Assembly: GCA_938022345.1 (NCBI GenBank)
Contig: CALIEP010000102.1
Span: 1 to 15,999, forward strand
DNA length: 15,999 bases
From: an uncultured Actinomyces sp.
Lineage (GTDB): Bacteria > Actinomycetota > Actinomycetes > Actinomycetales > Actinomycetaceae
Reading direction: 5' to 3'
The position numbers were made by a program, and so were the translations under genes. Positions 7,536-15,010 of the stretch are shown here, piece by piece. The notes beneath the pieces are model-generated. The model searched no databases. It saw only the letters and a list, made by a program, of their open reading frames with translations, and was not told where the DNA came from. Positions within the stretch are counted from its first letter, which is position 1. Every line of letters starts with the position of its first letter.

Positions 7536-8176
7536 ATGTCCAACTTCACTCCGGCACCAGGATCCCCAAGCTCTCAACCCTACGGCGACGGGTAAACTCC
7601 CCAAGGGCCTTATCCCAAGCTCCATATCCTCTAGGCCAGTATCAGGCCACACAGGGAGGTTTTCACCCTCAACAAGGGCCGTATCCACCTGCACCTCGCT
7701 CATTAATTCAACAAAAGTCCTCTATACGTGTGGATTGCAGTAGTCGCGATTCTTATATTTCTTCATGCGTTTTTCCTATGGCGGTCTTCGAACACGAGTG
7801 TTTCGCTCGCGCCTGCCCCATCCATTTCTTCCCCCGCACCCGTGCCAACTATTTCCACACCAACACCCGAAACTACGTCTGCGTCAAAATTTCCACAGCA
7901 AAAACGTCCTCGCCAGCCCCCTAAAACTGGCCACGACGGGATTGAAGATCTTGTTCGATCACTGTCAAATGACCAGCAGTCGCCTCATCAATGTCGTCTT
8001 TGTTGACGAAAATCAGATCGGCAAAACGCGTTCGAATGGGGACCAGCAATATGACATCAAGAGCCACGCCTCCGACGGACAAACCAAGTATGAAGCCCAC
8101 TGCACGATCGCGCGTAAAAGACTGCGACCTGTGGGAGACAGAGGATTACTCGATTTGGACAGACCCGATTGGCTAA
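7536..8176 (+). pseudogene. Decayed fourth copy of the proline-rich membrane protein family
   Basis: The copy opens as MSNFTPAPGSPSSQPYGDG from ATG 7536, but TAA follows at 7593-7595 and TAG at 7632-7634. Family features continue in other frames: a Pro/Gln-rich part (QAPYPLGQYQ, HPQQGPYPPAP) at about 7613-7715, then the membrane segment ending AFFLWR with a Pro/Ser/Thr linker back in the first frame (about 7722-7945). The Cys-pair module (FDHCQM... to YEAHCTIARK) is in a third frame, and the last stretch (DLWETEDYSIWTDPIG, resembling the end of paralog 3) in the second frame, closed by TAA 8174-8176. That makes at least four frame changes and two stops. It matches paralog 3 more closely than paralog 1. 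It is almost certainly non-functional unless the sequence itself is faulty here. Confidence 0.8.
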
Positions 8177-8229
8177 GGATCTCCAACTCTTCCTTTAGAC
8201 ATGAGCACCCCTAACATGCGACAGCCGCA

Positions 8230-8264
8230 CAGGAGTCCCATGACATTTGTCATGGGGACTCCTG
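8230..8264 (+). terminator. Near-perfect hairpin between the pseudogene and the ABC operon
   Basis: The left arm CAGGAGTCCCATGACA (8230-8245) pairs with TGTCATGGGGACTCCTG (8248-8264), with one bulged G and a two-base loop. No T-run follows. It could end leftover transcription from upstream or act as a leader structure for the ATPase gene 50 bases downstream. I see no clear promoter in 8265-8313. Confidence 0.45.
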
Positions 8265-8313
8265 CATCAAAGGACACTTCTGACCTCTTCAATACGGGCG
8301 CAGACTGGGAGCC

Positions 8314-9036
8314 ATGAACGCAGAAGCAACACCCGCCCTGCAGGCGACGAACATCCATCAGTCTTTCGGCCCCGTCGAGGCACTGCGAGGTGTCAACCTC
8401 ACCCTGATGCCTGGCGAAATTGTCGCAATCCTCGGCGTCAACGGTGCAGGCAAGAGTACATTCCTCGACATCGTCCTTGGCCTGAGCACCCCCACGCAGG
8501 GCGAGGTTAGCGTCTACGGAATGAGTCCACGTGAGGCCGTGCGCCGTTCCCTCATCGGAGCAATGCTCCAAACTGGCTCAATGCCTCGAGACGGCAGGGT
8601 CGGCTACACCATCGATCTGGTGGCCTCAATGCATGCCAATCCGATCCCCACTGACGAACTCCTTGAACGCACAAAGCTCACTCAGTTGGCCAAACGTCCG
8701 ATCGACAAGCTCTCTGGAGGCGAGCGCCAGCGTGTACGCCTCGCCCTGGCACTGGCGGGCAACCCGGACTTCCTGATCCTCGACGAGCCGACCGCGGGAA
8801 TGGACGCGCTTGCCCGCCGCGCATTCTGGGAGACGATGCGTGCCGAAGCCGCAGAAGGTCGCACCCTCCTCTTCGCCACGCACTACCTCACCGAGGCCCG
8901 CAAGGACGCAGACCGCATCGTCATCATCGATGAGGGACGTGTGCTCCTCGACGCACCGACCGAGCAAGTCGTCGCCGACAACGAAGACCTTGAAGACGTT
9001 TTCGAGCGCATTACCTCCCATGCGGACGCAGAGTAA
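8314..9036 (+). CDS. ABC-2 type transporter ATP-binding protein
   Basis: This 240-residue nucleotide-binding subunit probably powers an exporter with the permease encoded next. All motifs are present: Walker A GVNGAGKST (41-49), Q-loop Q86, signature LSGGE (133-137), Walker B FLILDE with catalytic E158, a D-loop at AGMD, and switch H190. The sequence is of the CcmA/DrrA type that pairs with ABC-2 permeases for drugs, bacteriocins or lipids. The ATG at 8314 follows GGGAG closely. It ends TAA, and the likely start of the permease is 42 bases further on. With the following kinase and regulator genes it resembles Bacillus modules such as yvfRS-yvfTU or the linearmycin-resistance lnr set. The substrate cannot be read from sequence. 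Confidence 0.95.
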   Translation: MNAEATPALQATNIHQSFGPVEALRGVNLTLMPGEIVAILGVNGAGKSTFLDIVLGLSTPTQGEVSVYGMSPREAVRRSLIGAMLQTGSMPRDGRVGYTIDLVASMHANPIPTDELLERTKLTQLAKRPIDKLSGGERQRVRLALALAGNPDFLILDEPTAGMDALARRAFWETMRAEAAEGRTLLFATHYLTEARKDADRIVIIDEGRVLLDAPTEQVVADNEDLEDVFERITSHADAE

Positions 9037-9078
9037 TCCTTGCCCACGAACGCAGATACACCATACGAAGAAGGCATC

Positions 9079-9867
9079 ATGACCACCCAAGCACCCGCAC
9101 GAGCAACCAGTCGCCCTATCCCCTCCCCCTTCAAGGGCGCGGGGAAACTCTGGATCTCGACCTTCCTCTCTCACATCCTCAATCCGTGGAACATGGCCTT
9201 CGCACTGGCCATCCCGCTGTTCATGTACGCGATGTTCGGGATGACCGAGGCCGCGCGCACTACACAGACCGGACGCGGGAACCTCGCCGCTGCCATGGTC
9301 GTCATGATGACCACCTACGGCGTCATCCTGGTGGGCGGTTCTCTTGGCGCGACGCTCTCCGTTGAACGCACGACCGGCATCTCACGCATGTATGCCCTGA
9401 CCCACATCCAGCCGTGGGTGATCCTCGTGGTACGCCTGACCGCCCTGGTGGCACTGAGCGCTTTCATCGCACTCATCTGCTTCAGTGTGGGGCTTGCAAC
9501 CGGTTCGCAGATGGAGACAAGTGCGTGGATCATCAGCGGGCTCGTCGTCGTTGCTCTCTCGGCCTTGGGTGCGCTCATTGGCCTTGCCTGCGGGTACACG
9601 ATCAAGTGTGAGAACGCCTACAGTGCCTCCGCTTTCGTCATGCTCGTGGGTGCCTTCGTGTCCGGCATGTTCATCCCACTCGACCAGCTGCCGCCCTTTG
9701 TCTCACAGATCGCACCCTTCACTCCCCTGTATGGCGCCGTGCAGGCGATCTATGCGGTCGCGGGAACCGTACCAATGCCCACATCCGCGTGGTTCCACAT
9801 CGCCGGGTGGTCGGTTATTACGGCTGGAATTGCCTGGTGGGGCGCATCCCACGACACGGCTCGCTAG
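9079..9867 (+). CDS. ABC-2 type transporter permease
   Basis: Membrane partner of the preceding ATPase, about 262 residues with six hydrophobic segments. It has a cytoplasmic N-terminus (FKGAGKLWISTFLSHILNP), a long first membrane segment, and the late-protein pattern VSGMFIPLDQLPPFVSQIAPFTPLYG that is characteristic of ABC-2 permeases. The start chosen is ATG 9079 behind GAAGAAGG; a TTG at 9040 would add 13 polar residues with no better site. It ends with TAG 9 bases before the histidine kinase ATG. Those two genes share a reading frame, so only the TAG separates them. Substrate unknown; export of, or defence against, an amphipathic antimicrobial is the likeliest role given the kinase partner. 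Confidence 0.92.
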   Translation: MTTQAPARATSRPIPSPFKGAGKLWISTFLSHILNPWNMAFALAIPLFMYAMFGMTEAARTTQTGRGNLAAAMVVMMTTYGVILVGGSLGATLSVERTTGISRMYALTHIQPWVILVVRLTALVALSAFIALICFSVGLATGSQMETSAWIISGLVVVALSALGALIGLACGYTIKCENAYSASAFVMLVGAFVSGMFIPLDQLPPFVSQIAPFTPLYGAVQAIYAVAGTVPMPTSAWFHIAGWSVITAGIAWWGASHDTAR

Positions 9868-9876
9868 GCTATTGCC

Positions 9877-11013
9877 ATGAAGGAACGTTTAATTTCCCTG
9901 GCGTGGGCGGCCCCGTGGATGCTGTTCTTGGGCTTTCCCCTCGCCTACGCCATGGAATTGCCTTCCTCAACGCAGCGCGCGAGCATCATCGGACTGTGCG
10001 TGCTCCTCGCGCTTGCTAACTCGGCAACGTGGCTGACCAATCCCCTGCCTGCTCGCAGCTCCTTCACGAGGCCGTTCATCCTCTCCCATGGGGCACTGGC
10101 GCTCACAACGCTGGTCTATCTCGTCTACGCGATCCCAGTCGGTGTCCCCTACGCCTTCATGTTGACTTCCTTCTTCCTGGTTGCGTGGGTGTTCCAAGCA
10201 CCAAGCCGTTACGTGATTGCAGGGATCGTCCCAATCATTGCGATCGCTGGAGTATTTGCTTACGCGGAGGGTGAGCCCCTGTGGGCAGGGTGTTACCTAG
10301 CGTTGGTTGGCATCTTTGTGGGCATGGCTCGCTGGCGTATGGAGCGCTCGACTCGCAAACGTCTACGCCGCCAAGATGCAATCCAGCGCGCAAAGGCAGC
10401 TGAGCGAGCGCGCATGAGCACTGACCTGCACGATATCTTGGGTCACTCGTTGATGGGCATCACGATGATTTCTGAATTGGCCGGTCGTCTTTTGGACGAG
10501 GGACACAATGAGGAAGCGCGTGAACAAATCCGTTCAGTTACTGCTCAATCAAACGAGGCCTTGGCTGACGTTCGCCGCATCGTTGCGGCCACGCGCGCAC
10601 TATCCCCCTCGGAGGAACTCCAAGAAGCACGATCTTTGCTTGAGGTCGCACGCATTGATGCCGAGATCACAAACGATGGGGAGCCTGCGTCGGGACCGCG
10701 CTCGGCGGCTGCAGCCCATGTCATTCGCGAGGGAGTCACGAATGCTCTCCTTCACGCTCGCCCTTCCCTCGTCCGTATTCATTTATCTCCAGACAGTGTC
10801 AGTGTCTGGAATGACGGTTATTCTGCCGCCTACGCCGCTTCTACGGCAGGATCGGGATCAGGCCTCGTTGGGCTATCTGAGCTCGTCGGTGATGAGGGAA
10901 CTTTGACCTGGGGCGCATCGGGACATACGTGGACGATTTCTCTTACTTTCCCCTCTATGCCTCTTAACGAAGGGGAATCATCCTCCGATATGGTGAACCA
11001 GCGCAAGGAATAG
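9877..11013 (+). CDS. Sensor histidine kinase, HisKA_3 (DesK/LiaS-like) family
   Basis: A 378-residue two-component sensor. The first 150 residues hold five or six membrane helices with almost no outer domain, the form seen in kinases that sense membrane stress or signal through a partner transporter. A linker (ERSTRKRLRRQ) leads to the dimerisation domain with the phospho-acceptor DLHD (H185). The ATPase domain follows, with N-box REGVTNALLHA (284-294), WNDG (D313) and the G-box GSGSGLVGL. The gene lies between the ABC-2 permease and the response regulator. The binding site is weak (TAGG, overlapping the permease stop), which suggests coupling. It ends with TAG at 11011-11013. Confidence 0.94.
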   Translation: MKERLISLAWAAPWMLFLGFPLAYAMELPSSTQRASIIGLCVLLALANSATWLTNPLPARSSFTRPFILSHGALALTTLVYLVYAIPVGVPYAFMLTSFFLVAWVFQAPSRYVIAGIVPIIAIAGVFAYAEGEPLWAGCYLALVGIFVGMARWRMERSTRKRLRRQDAIQRAKAAERARMSTDLHDILGHSLMGITMISELAGRLLDEGHNEEAREQIRSVTAQSNEALADVRRIVAATRALSPSEELQEARSLLEVARIDAEITNDGEPASGPRSAAAAHVIREGVTNALLHARPSLVRIHLSPDSVSVWNDGYSAAYAASTAGSGSGLVGLSELVGDEGTLTWGASGHTWTISLTFPSMPLNEGESSSDMVNQRKE

Positions 11014-11065
11014 TGCCCCCAACTGCGCTAACCTAGTAGCCCAGATGGCTACGCAGGAGGTGAGC

Positions 11066-11731
11066 GTGACAATTCGTGTGCTCGTGGCCGACGATCAGGC
11101 AATGATTCGCGGAGCTTTGGCCGGGCTGCTCAATTTGGAGCGTGACATCGAGGTAGTCGCTCAGGCCGCCGATGGAGTGCAGGCTCTTGAGGAACTCACC
11201 CGCTTGACAAGGCAAAACGCTCCGCTCGACGCAATACCAACGAGTTCCGCACGCCCAGCCTCTCCCGCCGACGTCGCAATTGTCGACATCGAAATGCCTC
11301 ACATGGACGGCATCACGACAACTGAAGCAATTCGCGCCCGTTTCCCCGGGGTACGCGTACTGATTGTCACGACATTCGGCCGGCCGGGTTACTTGCAACG
11401 TGCCCTCGATGCGGGGGCGACGGGTTTCATGGTGAAGAACGCGCCGGTCGAGGCTTTGGCCGAGGGAGTGCGCACGCTCGCAGCAGGTGGTCGCGCAATC
11501 GATCAAAGTCTTGCAGTCGAGGCACTCTCAACTGGTTCGTCATCACTGACCCAGCGCGAGGCAGATGTTCTGCGCGAAGTTGAGCGCGGAGGCACGATCG
11601 CTGACATTGCCCACGCGCTGGGACTGAGTCAAGGAACCGTGCGTAATCACGTTTCCTCGGCGATGCTCAAGTTGGAGGCGCGTACCCGCGCGGAGGCCGC
11701 ATCCCTAGCGCGGGCAGCGGGTTGGCTATAG
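11066..11731 (+). CDS. NarL/FixJ-type response regulator
   Basis: Partner of the preceding kinase, about 221 residues. The receiver domain has acidic DD at 9-10, the phosphorylatable aspartate in AIVDIEMPHMDG (D74), T102/T103 and K124. The C-terminal LuxR-type helix-turn-helix reads LTQREADVLREVERG...IADIAHALGLSQGTVRNHVSSAM (161-200). I place the start at GTG 11066 because a perfect AGGAGG sits 5 bases before it and the protein then opens in the canonical way (VTIRVLVADD); the ATG at 11045 has no site. An insertion of about 19 residues (roughly 50-68, rich in Ala/Pro/Ser) precedes the strand bearing D74, where relatives are shorter. Its likely target is the ABC operon itself. It ends in TAG, two bases from the convergent sulfatase stop. 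Confidence 0.93.
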   Translation: MTIRVLVADDQAMIRGALAGLLNLERDIEVVAQAADGVQALEELTRLTRQNAPLDAIPTSSARPASPADVAIVDIEMPHMDGITTTEAIRARFPGVRVLIVTTFGRPGYLQRALDAGATGFMVKNAPVEALAEGVRTLAAGGRAIDQSLAVEALSTGSSSLTQREADVLREVERGGTIADIAHALGLSQGTVRNHVSSAMLKLEARTRAEAASLARAAGWL

Positions 11732-11733
11732 AC

Positions 11734-13221
11734 CTAGCGTGCTTCTTCGCGAAGCGGGTAGGAATGCGTCAAAACCTTCACGGCCTCGCGTCCGGGAATT
11801 AAACGTCCCTCAGACACATATCCTTCTTCGCGTCCCTCAAGCTCTGCGATCAGGTAGTTTCTTCCACGAAGAAGCGCGTCGCTGACTTCAGTGCATCGCA
11901 CATCAGCGGAAAGTTTGCACAGATCGACCAATTCCTCGGGGTCTTCATCGATGTTAAAGAGTTGTTCGACTCCCCAACCGGAGAACCACACATACTTATA
12001 CGATCCGAAACGAATCCACTGAATCGATTGATCAAATAAGTAATGCTCCCCGTGAAGGTACTCTCTCCACGGAACTTCACCATCGGCCTCGGCAATCAAG
12101 GGGAGGACTGAGCGCCCCTCAACTTCCTCAGGAATCGCCACTCCGGCAACGTCGAGCAGGGTCGGCATCACGTCACGGATCTCAACCATACTGTCTACGC
12201 GTGCACCGGGAGTGATCCCCGCACCGTACAAAATAAAGGGGACGTGCGAGGAGGCCTCGTAAGGGCAACCTTTTCGCCACAGCCCGTGATCGCCCATCAT
12301 ATCCCCATGGTCGGAAATAAAAGCGATCACCGTATTCTCAGCAAGACCGAACTCCCCTAGCGTCTGGATGAACCTGGAAATCTGGGAATCAATGTGCGTC
12401 ATGTGCCCGTAGTAGCCAGCGCGCGCGAGCCTCACGTCCCGCTCACGATAGTGGGCAGCGAGGGCGGTTGGATCCCAATCCATTCTCTCTTCGCTCATCA
12501 ATTCATCCGACCAATTGTCCTCACCCGGAAGAGTGAGTTCGTCCTGGTCATAGCTATCGAAAGCCCACTGAGGCGGGTCAAGCGGAGCATGCGGACGATG
12601 GAAGGACAGGTAGAGGAAGAATGGACAGGTGGGGTCACGCCGGTAGAGCCACTGCGTTGCCTCGCTCACGACCCAATTCGTCGGATGCAGTTTTTCTGCC
12701 TTATCCCAGGGACGCGCAACCATCGAATTACATTCGAGGCCATTATCGATGTAGTCCTCCGCAGCACCCGCGCCCTCTTGCTCGCGCAGCCACGTCAGGT
12801 AGTCGTCATACATACGCGAATCGCGCTCGCGGTGACGCGAGTAGTGAAGATAGCCATCGTGCAAAATCACATCATCAAAGCCAATGCGACCGCGCTCAGG
12901 CCAGTAGTGCATCTTGCCGATCGCCTGAGTCTGGTACCCGGCATCGCGAAGTGCCCCGGGGAGCGTAACCGGCATATCGAAAGTAATTCCATCCTGATAG
13001 CCGATTCGGCGATGCGTCGTTGGTGCGGTCCCGGTCATGAGTCCCATCCTAGAAGGAACACAGGTGGGACAAGCCGCATAGGCCTGCGTCATCTGTGCTC
13101 CTCCCCCAGCTAGCTGATCAAGATAGGGGGTGCGCACGTCGGGGTGTCCAAGAATCGACAGGCAATCCCCCCTCCATTGATCAACGGCGATGAGGACGAT
13201 ATTCGGATGGTTCTCACTCAC
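11734..13221 (-). CDS. Type I (formylglycine) sulfatase, probable glycan or choline-sulfatase-like enzyme
   Basis: Hydrolyses sulfate esters (some relatives act on phosphonate esters). The 495-residue protein has the N-terminal metal motif AVDQWRGD, the signature CVPSRMGLMTG (C54 being the residue converted to formylglycine, R58), GKMHYWP (K103, H105) and SDHGDMMGDHGLWRKG (D304, H305, K317). The start chosen is GTG 13221, which follows AGGAG at ideal spacing, 8 bases after the permease stop. Starting at 13341 would overlap the permease and add non-sulfatase residues. No signal peptide is visible, so it probably acts in the cytoplasm on imported substrate. No formylglycine-generating enzyme lies in the window. 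Its place at the end of the sugar transporter operon points to a sulfated sugar substrate. It ends TAG. Confidence 0.93.
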   Translation of the reverse strand: MSENHPNIVLIAVDQWRGDCLSILGHPDVRTPYLDQLAGGGAQMTQAYAACPTCVPSRMGLMTGTAPTTHRRIGYQDGITFDMPVTLPGALRDAGYQTQAIGKMHYWPERGRIGFDDVILHDGYLHYSRHRERDSRMYDDYLTWLREQEGAGAAEDYIDNGLECNSMVARPWDKAEKLHPTNWVVSEATQWLYRRDPTCPFFLYLSFHRPHAPLDPPQWAFDSYDQDELTLPGEDNWSDELMSEERMDWDPTALAAHYRERDVRLARAGYYGHMTHIDSQISRFIQTLGEFGLAENTVIAFISDHGDMMGDHGLWRKGCPYEASSHVPFILYGAGITPGARVDSMVEIRDVMPTLLDVAGVAIPEEVEGRSVLPLIAEADGEVPWREYLHGEHYLFDQSIQWIRFGSYKYVWFSGWGVEQLFNIDEDPEELVDLCKLSADVRCTEVSDALLRGRNYLIAELEGREEGYVSEGRLIPGREAVKVLTHSYPLREEAR

Positions 13222-13229
13222 GGTAACTC

Positions 13230-14117
13230 CTACTTGATACCCGTCATCGCGATGCCCTGAACGATGTGCTTCTGCGTGAGGACGAAGAGCAAGCACACGG
13301 GGATGAACAGCATGAGAGATCCCATTGCCGTCAGGTTCCAAGCGGTGAAAGATTCACTCTTAAAGATTGATAGTCCAATAGTAATTGTTCGCATCTCCAG
13401 CGAGCTGGTCGCAATCAAAGGCCACAGGAATTCATTCATCTGGAAAACGAAGGTGAACAATCCCAGGACCGTCAGTGCGGGTTTGCACTGCGGGAGAACA
13501 ATCGAACGGTAGATCCGTAGCTCATTGGCCCCGTCCACGCGGGCCGCCTCGATCAAAGAGTCGGGCACGCCCGCAATGAACTGGCGCATGAGGAAGATCG
13601 AGAAAGCGCTCATGAGGAATGGCATGACCAGACCCTGATAGGTATCAAGCCATCCGATCTGCGAGAACCAGACATAGAGCGGGATCATACGCACGAAGAG
13701 CGGGATCATCATGGTCGACAAGATTGCAATGAAGAAGAGCTGTTTGCCCGGGAAATCAAACTTCGCAAAAACGTATCCGACCAGCGGAGCGAAAACGATG
13801 TGCGAGCAGGTGATCAGTCCGGCGACCAAGATCGAGTTGAAGAGGAAACGTCCAAAAGGCGCGGCTGCAAAGAGCCTCCCGATGTTCTCCCATTGCCATT
13901 TTGCAGGGATGAGAACAGCAGATCCACCGGAAACTTCCGCGTCGGATTGGAAAGCCAAAGAGATCATGTACAGCAGCGGGGCAACAGCGATCGCAGCAGC
14001 AATCCAAATGAAGATCAGTGAAACCAGGCGTGCACCGGGGAATAGCTCTTCGTCAGCGATGCTCTTCTTCTTTTTGATGACTTCCGAGGCAGGGGGCTGG
14101 GTTGGTGCGCACATCAT
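13230..14117 (-). CDS. Sugar ABC transporter permease, MalG/UgpE-like (CUT1)
   Basis: Second membrane subunit of a carbohydrate importer, 295 residues. After a lysine-rich cytoplasmic start come six membrane segments. The EAA loop EAARVDGANELRIYRSIVLP (about 190-209), which docks on the ATPase, is present, and the protein ends in the family-typical HIVQGIAMTGIK. Its ATG overlaps the TGA of the first permease (ATGA), a clear sign of coupling, and a GAGG site lies just upstream. It ends with TAG, 8 bases before the sulfatase start. No transporter ATPase gene is in view; CUT1 systems commonly share a general MsiK-type ATPase encoded elsewhere. Confidence 0.95.
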   Translation of the reverse strand: MMCAPTQPPASEVIKKKKSIADEELFPGARLVSLIFIWIAAAIAVAPLLYMISLAFQSDAEVSGGSAVLIPAKWQWENIGRLFAAAPFGRFLFNSILVAGLITCSHIVFAPLVGYVFAKFDFPGKQLFFIAILSTMMIPLFVRMIPLYVWFSQIGWLDTYQGLVMPFLMSAFSIFLMRQFIAGVPDSLIEAARVDGANELRIYRSIVLPQCKPALTVLGLFTFVFQMNEFLWPLIATSSLEMRTITIGLSIFKSESFTAWNLTAMGSLMLFIPVCLLFVLTQKHIVQGIAMTGIK

Positions 14118-15007
14118 AGTGCCTCTTTCCTTCGTCCCGTCCGAATCTGGATCAGGGACAAAACCATAATGACTGCCAAGAAGGCGAAGCTCATAGCAGA
14201 GGCGTAGCCCAAGTTTCCACTCTGGAAGGTCTCACGGTAGACCTGGTAGACGTACAAGCTCGTGGCGTTTCCAGGCCCGCCATTGGTCACCAAGTACGGG
14301 AGGCCAAATTGCTGGAGCGTTGAAATCATTCCGACCAGACCGACGAAGAGCGTCGTCGGGGCAAGGAGCGGAAGGGTCAAGGACCAGAAGCGCTTCCATG
14401 GGGATGCCCCATCGAGGCGCGCGGCCTCGTAAATCTGAGGATCGATGCCCTGCAAACCAGCCAAGAAAAGCAGCATGAAGTAGCCGGCTTCTTGCCAGAC
14501 AGTAATCCCAACGAGCGTTGCCAGCGGTGCAGTGGTGAGCCACTGCTGGGTAGGAAGGTGCAGGCTGGAGAGCACCGAGTTCAAGATACCCGTCGTCGGA
14601 TCCAAGATATTGCGCCACATCAAGCCAACGATGGCCACCGAGGTCATATAGGGAGTCAGGATCATCGTGCGCGCAAGGGTGCGCCCACGGAATTTCTGGT
14701 TGAGGATGAGAGCCAGGAGCAAGCCCACGCAGGCACCCAAAATCAGTGCGGAAGCCGCGTAGATCAGGGTAATTCCAAAAGCGTGCTGCACTTCGGGGTC
14801 ACGAATGATCGAGGAATAGTTCTTCCATCCCACGGGGCGCAGCGTTGTAAAGCCGCGCGTGAAGGACAGCTGAAATTCCTGGATCAGCGGCCAGAACATA
14901 AAGAGAACGAAGTAGATGACCGCGGGGGTCAGGAAGAGATACGCGGTACGCGCCTGGCGTGCGTGCATCCCTCCCCGACGCCCCCGGCTCCGAGTCGAGA
15001 CGGACAT
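14114..15007 (-). CDS. Sugar ABC transporter permease, MalF/UgpA-like (CUT1)
   Basis: First membrane subunit of the same importer, 297 residues. A basic N-terminus (SRGRRGGMHARQAR) leads into TAYLFLTPAVIYFVLFMFWP, the usual opening of this family. Six membrane segments follow, with the EAA loop EAARLDGASPWKRFWSLTLP at about 194-213 and LVTNGGPGNATSLYVYQVY near the end, a common MalF/UgpA pattern. The ATG at 15007 is only 3 bases after the TAA of the binding-protein gene, and the TGA overlaps the next permease start. The operon order binding protein, MalF-like, MalG-like is standard for CUT1 importers. Confidence 0.95.
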   Translation of the reverse strand: MSVSTRSRGRRGGMHARQARTAYLFLTPAVIYFVLFMFWPLIQEFQLSFTRGFTTLRPVGWKNYSSIIRDPEVQHAFGITLIYAASALILGACVGLLLALILNQKFRGRTLARTMILTPYMTSVAIVGLMWRNILDPTTGILNSVLSSLHLPTQQWLTTAPLATLVGITVWQEAGYFMLLFLAGLQGIDPQIYEAARLDGASPWKRFWSLTLPLLAPTTLFVGLVGMISTLQQFGLPYLVTNGGPGNATSLYVYQVYRETFQSGNLGYASAMSFAFLAVIMVLSLIQIRTGRRKEAL

Positions 15008-15010
15008 GAG

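Noticed and set aside
7728..8006. Small separate membrane protein gene in the 7728-8006 frame
   Set aside because: It has no good start or binding site, and its content is exactly the membrane and stalk part of the decayed fourth paralog.
12394..13113. 239-codon open frame on the plus strand opposite the sulfatase
   Set aside because: The sulfatase frame carries all catalytic motifs; the opposite frame shows no recognisable features.
13222..13341. Longer N-terminus for the sulfatase
   Set aside because: It would overlap the permease coding end by more than 100 bases, and its residues do not resemble a sulfatase; GTG 13221 has an ideal AGGAG site.
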